From CADEFX01 sp050260355 (GTDB taxonomy: Bacteria > Pseudomonadota > Alphaproteobacteria > Rhizobiales > Hyphomicrobiaceae), in contig JBLNBZ010000025.1 of assembly GCA_050260355.1 (NCBI GenBank), forward strand, positions 1-43,822: a stretch of DNA of 43,822 nt. The letters are read 5' to 3'. A program made the translations under genes and the position numbers. Below are positions 6,887-15,359 of this stretch, piece after piece. Numbering within the stretch: the stretch's first letter is position 1; every line of letters begins with the position of its first letter. Under the pieces are notes generated by a model. That model searched no databases. It was not told the origin of the DNA and saw only the letters and a program-made list of their open reading frames with translations.

Positions 6887-9800
6887 GGCACCACAGCTTG
6901 CCGCGGGCCGCCGCGGCCGTAGCCGGCGGCGATCTGATAGACACGCAGGGTGTAGGATGGCTGCGGCGTGCCGAAATCGTCGGTCTGCTGCGCAGCGGTG
7001 TAAGTCACGCTCGCAGATGTGGCCGTCAGGGTGCGTTTCACCGTGCTGCCGTCGAGAATGTCGACCTCGTAGCGCTCGCTTTCCTCGCCGAGCGGAACTT
7101 CGTCCGCGGCCCAGTTGTCGCCGCCGACGCGGGTCCGGCGAATCCAGCTGATCACGACATCCCCGCCCGTGCGGGTGGCACGCACGTGCACCGGGCTCAA
7201 GGGCCTGAGCCCGACACCGGTGAACGTATGTGTGGCGCCGGCATAAGAGGCGTGACCCAGATCGCGCGAGGATGGACCGAAGCGCCAGTTGAACGGCAGG
7301 CCGACGTCGGACCGCCCCATGTCGACCGGCGCCAGTGCGCTGTCGAGCAGCACGAAGCGTGCGCCGGCCGGCAGCGAGGAGGACATCGCGTCTTCGGTCC
7401 CGAGCTGACCGCGCAGCAGCGTGGAAAGCTCGTAGGTTGCGGGGGCGACCAAGCTTGCGGACTGGAACTGCAGCACCTCCCAGTCGCCAGCCGCGTTCTG
7501 GATGGCGGCGGCATTGCCGCCGGCAAGCAGGGCGAGCAAGCTGATCGAGGCAAGCTCGCCCTGATCGAGACGCACGCGCAGACGCGCGGCGCGATCGACG
7601 CGCCCCTCGGGACCGGGTGCGAGAGGATCGAGCGTTACGCCCGTGGTGGCCGCAACCGTGACCAGCGCCCTCAGCGTGTATCCCCAAGTTTCCGGCGAGC
7701 GGTAGAAGGCGATCGGCCCGGGCCACGGCTTCTGCGCGGCCGCGACGTAGCCAATATGCGGCTGCTCGCTGCCGATCAAAAGTGGCAGATCGAGGAATAT
7801 GCCGAGCGGTTGCCCCACGTGCACATCAGGAGACGATGCCTGTGGTCGCGGCGCAGCCGCCGACTGGGCATAGACATCCGGGTCGATGCTGCGCGCCTCG
7901 ACGTCGCGCGCGCCGTGGTCGCCAATCTCCGAGATGCGCAGCAGCCGCGTGTTGCCGGCAAGCTCGACCGAGACCACATCGCCGGGCTCGATCGCAAGGC
8001 GGCTCGGCGGCAGCGCGAAGGAGGCGCGCTCGCGCGCAGCCCAGGCTTCAAAGAGCCATGACTCGGCGATTTGCGTCGCCTGCTCTGCGTCCATGACAAT
8101 GGGCAGCTCGGCGAGGCTGACGCGGCCACTGGCGCCGACCAGCCGACGCGCTTCGGCAACCGCTTGGCGGTAATCGGTCTCGGATGCGGAGTAGTTGAGC
8201 TTGGCGGACGCCGGCAGCTCCGTCTCCTGGGCTCGTGTCAGCGTCAAGAGGTCGGCACCGGGGCGCGTCTCGACCAGCACATCGGGGCTGAGCGTGGCGA
8301 CCGAGGCCTCGGCACCGCGATGGCGAAAGCGAATGGCGCCTACGCTTTCCAGCGCATCGAAGAAGTAGGCGAGACTCAACGGCTGCAGCGCGTCGCGTGC
8401 CGACATGACGCGATCGACGACGAAGCCGGGCACGATGCCCTCCAGCGCCGCGACATCAAACGCGGCAAAGCCGTAGTCCTCGAGCAGCGCCGAGACCACC
8501 GCGTTCAGCGGCTGGCTTGCGATGCGGCCCGTGAGCCAGTGACCGAGCCGCCAGTTGGGGCCGTCGCCCCAGACGTCGAGCTTCGCCGGGAACGCCGGAT
8601 AGGGACGCGCGTCCCAGGCGTAAACGTGCATGCGGTCGAGCGCCAGCATCGGCCCGCCGTACATCGCCGAGGTCGGGTTCGACCCGGCCATGTAGCCCTC
8701 GTGTGCGGGATCGAAGGCCTCGTGGAATGCCTGCAGGTAGCGGCGCTGAATGAGGTCATCGCGCGTGCCGCGCGAATAGTAGGGCAGAAACGATTCCGAG
8801 CTCTTGGGATCGACGAAGACGTTGGGCTGATTGGAGCCGCGGTCGGCGGCCGGGCAGCCGATCTCCATGACCCAGACGGGCTTGGACTGCGGCACCCAGC
8901 TCGTGGGCGAGGCGGACTCGCTGCCGGCAGGCCGATTGTAGTGCTGGTTGAGCCACCAGGATTTGAGGTCCTTGTAGCGGAACACCCAGGGCTTGCCGGC
9001 GCCGTCGGTGATCGGCGTGCGCACCTGCGCGTCGCGGTCCGCGGCAGATGCGTAGTACCAGTCGAAGCCCTCGCCGCCGCCGATGTTGGATTTCAGATAG
9101 TCGAGGTCGTAGATCGAGCGTGCGCCGGCGGCGCGGTCGAGGTGGTCCACACCGTCACGCCAGTCCGACAGCGGCCAGTAAAGGTCGATACCGATGGCGT
9201 CGATATGCGGCGACGACCACAGCGGATCGAGGTGGAAGTAGACGTCGTTCGAGCCGTCCTGGGGCTGATGGCCGAAGTACTCGGACCAGTCGGCGGCATA
9301 GGTCACCTTGGTGGACGAGCCGAGCACGGACTTCACGTCTGCGGCGAGGCTCATCAGCGCCGTCACGAACGGATAGGCCGAGGCGGACGAGCGCACCTGG
9401 GTGAGCCCGCGCAGCTCGGTGCCGAGGACGAATGCGTCGACGCCGCCGGCGGCCACGGCCAGATGTGCATAATGCAGCACAAGGCGCCGGAAGCTCCACT
9501 CGTCTGGGCCTGAGTAGGCGACGGCTCCATCCACGATCGCAAAGTCGCCGGGCGCGGCCGTGCCGATGAAGGCTGCAAGCTGCGAGGCCGCCGTCGCGGT
9601 CTTGTCCGGGCTGCCGGGCCGACCAGGGGCGGGATCGACGGTGATGCGGCCGCGCCAGGGATAGGCGGGCTGGCCGGCAGCCGAGGTGTAAGGATCGGGC
9701 AGCGTGTTGCCGGCCGGCACGTCCATCAGGATGAACGGCGTGAGCGTCACCGAAAACCCGCGCGACCTGAGATTTTGAATGGCGGCGATGACGGTCTGGT

Positions 9801-10833
9801 CGGACGGTGTGCCGCCGTAGGCAGCGCGGCCGTCGACGGTGCTGACCACGGGAGCGGTGGTGCGATCGAGCCCGGCAACAGACCAGGCGATCGGGCTCGT
9901 GCTCTTGTCGCCCGTGTCGACGGCGGGCCGGAGCTGGCAATGGCCGGCGCGCAAGTCCGTGCCGAACCAGCTGACGACGAGCGACACCGACCGGGCGTTG
10001 GGCAGCGTTGCCTGAAGCTGGTCGATGGCCACGTCCCAGTCGGTGCCGCCCTGGCGCGTGTGGATGTTCTCCGCTTCGCTCTCGGAGAAGCCGATGTCGC
10101 GCGTGACGGGCTCGGGCGCGTAGACGAACTCGCCGCAGCCGGGGATGAGGACGACGCCGCGAACCTGCGACTCGAACGGATCGACGGCGCGATAGACCTC
10201 GAAGGAGAGCTGCGGGATGCGGTTCGCAAACCTCGCCAGCGGCATGCGCTCGAACACGATGTAAGCGACGCCGCGATAGGCGGGGGCGGAACCGGCGCCT
10301 TCGCGTGCCGCGATGAGGGAGTCGGGCGTCTGTGACTCGGTGCCCGTATAGATGCGCCACGTGTAGTCGGAGAGATCGATCTCCTTGCCGTCCGCCCAGA
10401 CGCGCCCGATGCTCGTGATCGGGCCTTCACAAAGGGCAATGGCAAAGTTGGCGTAATAGAGATACTGCGCGCCGCCGGAGCCCGACGAGCCGCCACCGCC
10501 CTTTGCGCTGCTGGCGCCGGAGACGACGCGCTCCTCCTCGATGTCGGTCGCCCAGATGAGCTGGCCGCCCAGGCGCGAGCGGCCGTAAAGGCGGGGGATC
10601 GCGGCTCCTTCGGTGGATGCGGTGACCTTGAGGTCCGACAGGCGCGGACCGGAGGCCGTGCGGGCGCTGCCCGATGGGGATAGCAGCGCCTGATCGATGA
10701 ACGAGCCCGCCAGCGCGCCGACCTGCGAGCCAATGACGGCGCCCGACAGCGTCGCGCCGAACAGGGAGACGCCGGCCGGCAGGAGCGCGCCTCCGACGGC
10801 AGCGCCAGCAGCAGCGAGAGCGAGCGTGGCCAT
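6883..10833 (-). CDS. GTA host-specificity / TIM-barrel tail protein (g15-like)
   Basis: A 1316-residue protein of the Rhodobacter GTA g15 type, a huge tail-tip protein implicated in host contact and cell-wall penetration. The N-terminus is Ala/Gly-rich and hydrophobic (MATLALAAAGAAVGG). It has the family features LSDLKVTASTEGAAIPRLYGR, a central TIM-barrel-like glycoside hydrolase domain (roughly 420-720, for example IDAIGIDLYWPLSDWRDG and KPVWVMEIGCPAADRG), a phage-tail domain after about 780 and a beta-rich C-terminal module. The ATG at 10833 overlaps the upstream peptidase stop (TGATG); an upstream in-frame extension is unlikely. Length fits the family. Confidence 0.93.
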   Translation of the reverse strand: MATLALAAAGAAVGGALLPAGVSLFGATLSGAVIGSQVGALAGSFIDQALLSPSGSARTASGPRLSDLKVTASTEGAAIPRLYGRSRLGGQLIWATDIEEERVVSGASSAKGGGGSSGSGGAQYLYYANFAIALCEGPITSIGRVWADGKEIDLSDYTWRIYTGTESQTPDSLIAAREGAGSAPAYRGVAYIVFERMPLARFANRIPQLSFEVYRAVDPFESQVRGVVLIPGCGEFVYAPEPVTRDIGFSESEAENIHTRQGGTDWDVAIDQLQATLPNARSVSLVVSWFGTDLRAGHCQLRPAVDTGDKSTSPIAWSVAGLDRTTAPVVSTVDGRAAYGGTPSDQTVIAAIQNLRSRGFSVTLTPFILMDVPAGNTLPDPYTSAAGQPAYPWRGRITVDPAPGRPGSPDKTATAASQLAAFIGTAAPGDFAIVDGAVAYSGPDEWSFRRLVLHYAHLAVAAGGVDAFVLGTELRGLTQVRSSASAYPFVTALMSLAADVKSVLGSSTKVTYAADWSEYFGHQPQDGSNDVYFHLDPLWSSPHIDAIGIDLYWPLSDWRDGVDHLDRAAGARSIYDLDYLKSNIGGGEGFDWYYASAADRDAQVRTPITDGAGKPWVFRYKDLKSWWLNQHYNRPAGSESASPTSWVPQSKPVWVMEIGCPAADRGSNQPNVFVDPKSSESFLPYYSRGTRDDLIQRRYLQAFHEAFDPAHEGYMAGSNPTSAMYGGPMLALDRMHVYAWDARPYPAFPAKLDVWGDGPNWRLGHWLTGRIASQPLNAVVSALLEDYGFAAFDVAALEGIVPGFVVDRVMSARDALQPLSLAYFFDALESVGAIRFRHRGAEASVATLSPDVLVETRPGADLLTLTRAQETELPASAKLNYSASETDYRQAVAEARRLVGASGRVSLAELPIVMDAEQATQIAESWLFEAWAARERASFALPPSRLAIEPGDVVSVELAGNTRLLRISEIGDHGARDVEARSIDPDVYAQSAAAPRPQASSPDVHVGQPLGIFLDLPLLIGSEQPHIGYVAAAQKPWPGPIAFYRSPETWGYTLRALVTVAATTGVTLDPLAPGPEGRVDRAARLRVRLDQGELASISLLALLAGGNAAAIQNAAGDWEVLQFQSASLVAPATYELSTLLRGQLGTEDAMSSSLPAGARFVLLDSALAPVDMGRSDVGLPFNWRFGPSSRDLGHASYAGATHTFTGVGLRPLSPVHVRATRTGGDVVISWIRRTRVGGDNWAADEVPLGEESERYEVDILDGSTVKRTLTATSASVTYTAAQQTDDFGTPQPSYTLRVYQIAAGYGRGGPRQAVVP

Positions 10834-11270
10834 CAGTCGGTGATTCCAGGGAAGGAGAAGGCACCGGCGACGCGGCGGCGCCACCAAGCATTGAAAGGGA
10901 CTTCCGAGACCGGCGCGCCTTCGACGGCGTGAATCAGCGTCGCACCGGCGAGGACGCCGGCGTGCTTGGCCACGTAGCGCAGCCGATAGCGGAAGACGAG
11001 CACATCGCCGGCACGCGCGGCAGCGGGAGCGATCTCGACGAGATGCCGGCGCGCGGCAGCGAGCATCGCCTCCTGCGATGTCGCATCCACCCAGTCACGC
11101 GCGTAGGGGGGCACGGTTTCGGCCTCGCGGCCGTAGAGCGTGCGGTAGATGCCACGGACGAGGCCGAGGCAGTCCGTGCCCACTCCGATCGTGCTCGCCT
11201 GATGGTGATACGGCGTGCCGATCCAGGCGCGGGCCAGGGCGACGACGCCGGCGCGGGTGATGGGGGGCAT
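10833..11270 (-). CDS. NlpC/P60 family cysteine peptidase, GTA g14-like
   Basis: A 145-residue tail-associated peptidase. Cys34 lies in GVGTDCLGLVRG and His103 in VAKHAGVLAG, the NlpC/P60 catalytic pair, and the N-terminal TRAGVVALARAWIGTPYHHQ is typical of phage C40 peptidases. It is thought to sit at the tail tip and cut peptide stems during DNA delivery. The ATG at 11270 is chosen because the frame upstream of it only translates the repeat spacer into His/Pro-rich nonsense. Its stop overlaps the start of the TIM-barrel gene. Confidence 0.92.
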   Translation of the reverse strand: MPPITRAGVVALARAWIGTPYHHQASTIGVGTDCLGLVRGIYRTLYGREAETVPPYARDWVDATSQEAMLAAARRHLVEIAPAAARAGDVLVFRYRLRYVAKHAGVLAGATLIHAVEGAPVSEVPFNAWWRRRVAGAFSFPGITD

Positions 11271-11372
11271 GTGGTGAGTGGGACGTGAGATGGTGAGATG
11301 GTGAGGTGGTGAGTGGTGAGGTGGTGAGTGGTGCGCGGCAGCCGCTATCCACCTCCAACTCACGATCTCGCC
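11271..11372. repeat. GGTGAG-type spacer, copy 2 (second arm decayed)
   Basis: Between the DUF2163 gene and the peptidase gene. The G-rich arm (11271-11332) is the longest run of GGTGAG units in the window. The opposite arm is reduced to a short CTCACGATCTCGCC-like remnant at about 11359-11372. The G-rich arm directly abuts the peptidase ATG, so on the mRNA a C-rich tract occupies its ribosome-binding region. Confidence 0.7.
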
Positions 11373-11383
11373 GAGACCAGGCG

Positions 11384-12244
11384 TCAGTCGGAGCGAGGAT
11401 AGGACGCAACGAAGTCGTTGCCCGGCATGTGCGGGAAGCCGCGATAGTTGACGACGTTGGCGAACCTGTCCCTGCAGGTCGAAAACTGCTTGTCGCAGCC
11501 GGCCGTGACGACGAACGTGTCGCTGGGCTCGGGCGCGCCGCCGACGGGCTGCCACAGCTCGAGGTGCACGCCGGCGCTCGTGATCCAGTGACGCTTGACC
11601 TCGCTGGCCCGGCCGGCGTTTGCGCCGCTGGAGAACGTGAGGAGCCCGCGGGTGAACCAGCCCTCGCTGAACCCGTCAAGACCAGACGCGATGAAGCGGC
11701 GGGTGCCGTCGACGGCGGAGACGGTGCCCTCGCCGCGATAGGCCGAGAGCGAGAGATCGATGCGGCAGCGCGCATCGCCGAGATCCGCATCGCAGCCGTA
11801 TTGGAAAAGGCGCCCCTTCGGCTGCTGCAGGTAGTGAGCCAGGCCACGCACCTCGGCGGTGAAGGCCGTGCCGGTGCGGGTGACCTCGCCGAGCGAGCCG
11901 GAGCGCATGAGCACGCGGTCGTCCGGCGACTGCCAGTTGACGCGAAAGATCTCGACCGCGGCATCGTCGAAGTCGCCGGCAGAGAGCGCGGTCTCCGACA
12001 GGCGATCGGAGACGAGCGCGCTCGTGACCTCGAGGTTGTCGACGTTGAGCCCGATCGAGTCGCGGATCTCGGTGGCGGTGAAGCCGGTGGCGGCCTCGAA
12101 CGTCGTGCCGTCGAAGACAAGGTCGCGGTCATGGTCGGTGAAGCCGAGGCGCTCGCCCGAACGGCGGGTGAGCCGCCAGCACCAGCACAGCGTCGTGGCG
12201 CCGGAGTCGAGGTGGGATTGGAGGGATGGGGGGATGGGTTTCAT
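11384..12244 (-). CDS. DUF2163 tail hub protein, GTA g13-like
   Basis: A 286-residue baseplate hub protein of the DUF2163 / TIGR02218 family. Recognisable stretches are LCWCWRLTRRSGERLGFTDH, GLNVDNLEV, YGCDADLGDARC and the Cys-containing C-terminus AGCDKQFSTCRDRFANVVNY followed by RGFPHMPGND, the family hallmark. In RcGTA the Cys-rich hub protein carries an iron-sulfur cluster. It lies between the g12-like and g14-like genes as in all GTA clusters. The ATG at 12244 lies just before the repeat spacer. Confidence 0.93.
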   Translation of the reverse strand: MKPIPPSLQSHLDSGATTLCWCWRLTRRSGERLGFTDHDRDLVFDGTTFEAATGFTATEIRDSIGLNVDNLEVTSALVSDRLSETALSAGDFDDAAVEIFRVNWQSPDDRVLMRSGSLGEVTRTGTAFTAEVRGLAHYLQQPKGRLFQYGCDADLGDARCRIDLSLSAYRGEGTVSAVDGTRRFIASGLDGFSEGWFTRGLLTFSSGANAGRASEVKRHWITSAGVHLELWQPVGGAPEPSDTFVVTAGCDKQFSTCRDRFANVVNYRGFPHMPGNDFVASYPRSD

Positions 12245-12259
12245 GGGCAGGCGTGGGAC

Positions 12260-12338
12260 GGTGAGTGGTGAGATGGTGAGTTGCTGGGTCGAGCGAGCGG
12301 CAAGTCCACCTCACCACTGACCACCTCACCATCTCACC
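12260..12338. repeat. GGTGAG/CTCACC inverted-repeat spacer, copy 3
   Basis: Between the g12-like and g13-like genes. GGTGAGATGGTGAG (12267-12280) is perfectly complementary to 12325-12338 (14 bp, 44-nt loop). Further degenerate GGTGAG/CTCACC units flank it. The stop of the g12-like gene lies 4 nt beyond the second arm. Confidence 0.8.
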
Positions 12339-12341
12339 TCA

Positions 12342-12980
12342 TCACAGGCGGATCTCGACGATCGGGATTGAGGGAATGGCGCCGTGGCGGAAGCCCCGCA
12401 CATCGAGCTCCAGCTTGTCGGTGTCGAAGCGCACCGGCACGTCGAACTCGAATCCGGCGGTGATGAGGGCTCCGCCGGCCGGGATGTGTCCGGGAAAGAA
12501 CGTGACGACGCCGGTGAGGGGATCGGCGACGAAATCGCTGCCTGCGACCTGAGCGACGCCGTCGACAGCGACGGCGACCGTCCCTGCAACCGGCTTGGCG
12601 ATGGTGCGGTCCCAAGGCGCGTGCGCGCTGCCATAGCGCTTGACGAGCTGGAAGGTCGCCTCGACGCCATCACCTGTGCCGATGGCCTGATCGAGCGCGC
12701 CGGGCGTCTGCTCCGGCGGGCACGACTTCCAATCGGCGTGATCCTTCCAGCGGAAGCCGTAGAGGCGGCCGCGACGCTCCTCGAAAAAGGCGATGACGGC
12801 GTGGAGATCGTCGAGGGAGCGCAGGCCGTAGCCGGCGTTGTACGAGCGGCGCGAGTTGGCCCAGCGCGCGTTGCGCTCCTCGAAGCCGGAGCCCAGCACG
12901 ACCACGTCGGTGCGCCGCTCCGGACCGCCGTGGGCACCGCGCGAGATCTCGGTTGGAAAGCGGATTTCGTGGAAGGACAT
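12342..12980 (-). CDS. DUF2460 / TIGR02217 distal tail protein, GTA g12-like
   Basis: A 212-residue distal tail protein. The start FHEIRFPTEISRGAHGGPERRT, then SGFEERNARWANSRRSYNAGYG and VIAFFEERRGRLYGFRWKDH are textbook TIGR02217 features. The C-terminal half is beta-sandwich-like (PVRFDTDKLELDVRGFRHG). It joins the tail tube to the hub. It lies between the tape measure and DUF2163 genes, with repeat spacers on both sides. The ATG at 12980 is followed directly by the family N-terminus. Confidence 0.94.
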   Translation of the reverse strand: MSFHEIRFPTEISRGAHGGPERRTDVVVLGSGFEERNARWANSRRSYNAGYGLRSLDDLHAVIAFFEERRGRLYGFRWKDHADWKSCPPEQTPGALDQAIGTGDGVEATFQLVKRYGSAHAPWDRTIAKPVAGTVAVAVDGVAQVAGSDFVADPLTGVVTFFPGHIPAGGALITAGFEFDVPVRFDTDKLELDVRGFRHGAIPSIPIVEIRL

Positions 12981-12984
12981 TGGT

Positions 12985-13096
12985 GGTGAGGTGGTGAATG
13001 GTGAGGTGGTCAGGTGGTGAGATCGTGAGTGGTGAGTTGGTGAGATGACCGCTGAATAAGTCCACCACTTGCCAGCTCACCAGCTCACGATCTCAC
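12985..13096. repeat. GGTGAG/CTCACC inverted-repeat spacer, copy 4
   Basis: Between the g11-like and g12-like genes. GTGAGATCGTGAG (13017-13029) is the perfect complement of 13084-13096 (13 bp), and additional GGTGAG units extend through 12985-13043. The second arm ends 6 nt before the tape-measure stop codon. Confidence 0.8.
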
Positions 13097-13101
13097 GAGC
13101 G

Positions 13102-13683
13102 TCACAAGTTGCGCTGGCCGTAGCCGACAGCGCGGGCAAGCATGGCGGCGATCTGCGCTTCGGAGCGGCGGAAGCTTTCCGCGTCGGTCGCCGTGACGTT
13201 GAAGGTAACGCTGAGACCGGCGGTTCCCGTGGCGGCCACTCCGAGCCGGCCGTCGGGGCCGCGCGCCAGCGGCATGATGGCCTCCGCACCCCGCTCGCCC
13301 GCGAGACCCACGCGACCGTTGGCGAGCGGGAACAGCGTCGGGGAGGCGATCACTCCCCCGCGGGCAAAGGGCACGGGCAGTCCCTGACGAACGACCCCGC
13401 CTTGCGCAAAGGCCGCGCCGCTGACGGCGCCCGCGAGGGCCGCGCCGAGCTGATCGGTCAGCGGCTTGAAGGCGGCCTTGAGCGCAAGCTGCGACAGGCT
13501 GAGCGCAAGGGAGCGCAGAACATCACCCAGCCCCCTGCCCTTCAGCGACACATCGACGAATGCCTGCGAGAGAACGTTGCCGAACCTGGCGCCGAGCCGC
13601 GCGACATCTGCAAGCTGCTCCTCGAGCGCGGAGGTGTCTGCGTCGACGACGACGGTGAGGGTTGGGGCGCTATCGTCAGCCAT
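13102..13683 (-). CDS. Short tail tape measure protein, GTA g11-like
   Basis: A 193-residue GTA tape measure protein, much shorter than phage homologues but close to the GTA norm of about 200 residues. Features are a helical N-terminus (ALEEQLADVARLGARFGNVL), the hydrophobic stretch LGAALAGAVSGAAFAQGGVV, and the family motif FARGGVIASPTLFPLANGRVGLAGERGAEAIMP written in two parts here: FARGGVIASPTLFPLANG and GLAGERGAEAIMPLARG. The C-terminus FRRSEAQIAAMLARAVGYGQR is typical. The normal upstream neighbour, the chaperone gene, is now about 1 kb away because the beta-lactamase gene lies between. Confidence 0.9.
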   Translation of the reverse strand: MADDSAPTLTVVVDADTSALEEQLADVARLGARFGNVLSQAFVDVSLKGRGLGDVLRSLALSLSQLALKAAFKPLTDQLGAALAGAVSGAAFAQGGVVRQGLPVPFARGGVIASPTLFPLANGRVGLAGERGAEAIMPLARGPDGRLGVAATGTAGLSVTFNVTATDAESFRRSEAQIAAMLARAVGYGQRNL

Positions 13684-13835
13684 GGCGGCCTCGCATATCG
13701 GATGTCACAGTCGGCGAAAGCCCAAGTCTTACGCGTCACAAAATTGCCGCCGGCATGCTCGAACGAGCCGCGCGTCGCCGAGAGCGAGGAGTCGCGCGAT
13801 TCGTCATCGGTGCGAAAGACATGCGGAGCTCATCG

Positions 13836-14702
13836 ATGCCGGCTTACATAACTCGACGCGCCGCCCTTGCCGGCGTGCTGATGCCCTGGGCCGCGGCACA
13901 CGCAACTGCCGGTGACGATGCCAAGACGCGCCTCGCCCAACTGGAGGCCGCGAGCGGTGGCCGCCTCGGCGTGGCGGCCCTCGATACGGGAAGCGGCGCC
14001 CGCATCGAGCATCGAGCGGGAGAGCGCTTCGCCATGTGCAGCACCTTCAAGTTCCTCGCCGCGGCCTTCATTCTGGCCCGCGTCGATCGCAACGAGGAGC
14101 GCCTGGAGCGGCGCATCACGTTCGCCGAAAGCGATCTCGTCACGTATTCGCCGGTGACGAAGGCCCATGCGGGCGCCAAGGGCATGAGCGTCGCGGAGAT
14201 CTGCGAGGCTGCGGTCACGGTCAGCGACAACACGGCCGCCAACCTGCTGCTGTCGAGCTTTGCCGGGCCGGCAGGATTGACGGCCTTTGTGCGGTCTCTG
14301 GGCGACGACGTCACGCGCCTCGATCGCATCGAGACGGCGCTCAACGAGGCTACGCCCGGCGATCCGCGCGACACGACGACGCCCGGTGCGATGCTGGAGA
14401 CCATGCGCAAGCTCGTTCTCGGCGATGTGCTGTCCGCGACGTCACGCGAGCAGCTGGCTGCCTGGCTGATCGCCAGCAAGACCGGCGGCAAACGTCTGCG
14501 CGCAGGTTTTCCCAAGGACTGGCGCGTCGGCGACAAGACCGGCACCGGCGGCCACGGAGCGACCAACGACATTGCCGTTGCCTGGCCGCCCGGCCGAGCA
14601 CCGATCGTCGTGGCGGCCTATTATGCCGAGGCGCCGGGATCGGCTGAGGCGCGCGACGCGGTACTGGAGGCCGTTGGGCGGATCGTCGCCGCCGGATTGT
14701 GA
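13836..14702 (+). CDS. Class A beta-lactamase
   Basis: A 288-residue serine beta-lactamase, hydrolysing beta-lactams in the periplasm. Active-site motifs are Ser69-Thr-Phe-Lys72 (MCSTFKF), Ser130-Asp-Asn132, Glu166-xx-Leu-Asn170 (RIETALN) and Lys234-Thr-Gly236 (DKTGTGG). The N-terminus ITRRAALAGVLMPWAAAHATA is a signal peptide with a twin-Arg pair, possibly Tat-exported. The ATG at 13836 is preferred over 13821 because CGGAG ends 7 nt upstream. It is the only plus-strand gene in an 18-kb minus-strand cluster, and its stop is 1 nt from the chaperone stop. All catalytic residues are intact. The substrate range cannot be read from sequence. Confidence 0.96.
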   Translation: MPAYITRRAALAGVLMPWAAAHATAGDDAKTRLAQLEAASGGRLGVAALDTGSGARIEHRAGERFAMCSTFKFLAAAFILARVDRNEERLERRITFAESDLVTYSPVTKAHAGAKGMSVAEICEAAVTVSDNTAANLLLSSFAGPAGLTAFVRSLGDDVTRLDRIETALNEATPGDPRDTTTPGAMLETMRKLVLGDVLSATSREQLAAWLIASKTGGKRLRAGFPKDWRVGDKTGTGGHGATNDIAVAWPPGRAPIVVAAYYAEAPGSAEARDAVLEAVGRIVAAGL

Positions 14703-14703
14703 G

Positions 14704-14871
14704 TCATCGGTCCGGGTAGCGCGTCATGAGATGCGCGAGCGTTGCACGCGGCAGCGGCGTGTCGGGTTGCGTGGGGCCGAGGAGTCCGCGCAGGGCGGCT
14801 TCGAGCTCGCGCGGGGTCATCGACCAGAACTCGGACGGCGGCAGGCGCAAGAGGCCGAGCCCTGCCGCCAT
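14704..14871 (-). CDS. Tail assembly chaperone, TIGR02216 (rcc01693-like) family
   Basis: A short ORF whose product includes MAAGLGLLRLPPSEFWSMTP and RELEAALRGLLG, the TIGR02216 GTA chaperone signature. Chaperones of this kind coat the tape measure during tail assembly. The ATG at 14871 shares its A with the TGA of the upstream chaperone (TGATG), so restart by coupling is possible (55 residues). The same frame is open further upstream and begins with the conserved PWDDVM when entered by a -1 frameshift at 14886-14892, giving a fused product. Which route is used is undetermined. Confidence 0.8.
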   Translation of the reverse strand: MAAGLGLLRLPPSEFWSMTPRELEAALRGLLGPTQPDTPLPRATLAHLMTRYPDR

Positions 14872-15266
14872 CACGTCGTCCCAGGGAAAGGGACGCGCGT
14901 TGCCGCGGCCTCCCCGGCCACGGAGCTGTCCACCGCCTTGGCCATGCCGGGTTGGCTCGGGCCGCCGAACGTCGCGGCCAGCAGGCGGGCGACGATGTCG
15001 ACGAAGCCCGCCGCGCCGCCCTCGCATTGCATTCGCGCGACCGCCTCATCGCTGATCTGCTCGCCGGCGCCGCGCAAACCGGCGCCGATGATGCGCACGG
15101 CATCACGGGCGCTGAGCCGGCCGTGACTGAAGCGTTGAGCTAGGCTCAGCATATCGTCGTCGCCGAACGCGGACTCGAGCTCGGCAAGCGCGCCAAGCGT
15201 GAGGCAGAGGCGATGCGGCGCGCCGTCGAGGCTCGCCTCGATCTCGCCGCGATGGAGATTGGGCAT
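14871..15266 (-). CDS. GTA tail assembly chaperone (rcc01692-like, Phage_TAC_11 type)
   Basis: A 131-residue protein beginning MPNLHRGEIEASLDGAPHRL, then LTLGALAELESAFGDDDMLSL and ARDAVRIIGAGLRGAGE, the pattern of the short GTA family gene between tail tube and tape measure. The ATG at 15266 has GGGAG 7 nt upstream. The last residues (VPFPGTT) overlap the next chaperone and carry the slippery heptamer. The only anomaly upstream is that 637 nt of repeat DNA separates this gene from the tail tube gene. Confidence 0.85.
   Translation of the reverse strand: MPNLHRGEIEASLDGAPHRLCLTLGALAELESAFGDDDMLSLAQRFSHGRLSARDAVRIIGAGLRGAGEQISDEAVARMQCEGGAAGFVDIVARLLAATFGGPSQPGMAKAVDSSVAGEAAATRVPFPGTT
14886..14892 (-). 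other. Candidate -1 programmed frameshift site in the tail chaperone pair
   Basis: Minus-strand heptamer CCCTTTC, phased as C CCT TTC in the upstream chaperone frame, which is the X-XXY-YYZ arrangement of -1 slippery sites. A slip leads into PWDDVMAAGLG of the TIGR02216 frame and gives a 187-residue fusion (127 + 60), and the zero-frame stop lies four codons downstream. This mirrors lambda G/GT. CCCTTTC is not among the most efficient heptamers, and I did not establish a downstream stimulatory structure. Confidence 0.45.
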
Positions 15267-15359
15267 GGCCTCACTCCCATCAGAACTATTGAACTGACTG
15301 GACCGCACAACTCTTAGAGAGCTGCAGCACGAATGCGTGGCGCAAGCCGGTGGCCGGGC

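Noticed and set aside
8071..9513. Long plus-strand frame opposite the TIM-barrel tail gene
   Set aside because: It is a high-GC antisense shadow with no recognisable domain; the minus-strand protein matches its family throughout. The same applies to 2555-4243, 18081-19361, 21881-23392, 33282-34790, 40247-41863 and 27771-29207.
6751..13096. CRISPR array from the GGTGAG repeats
   Set aside because: The units are irregular, contiguous and paired as inverted arms, without unique spacers of constant length, and no cas gene is present.
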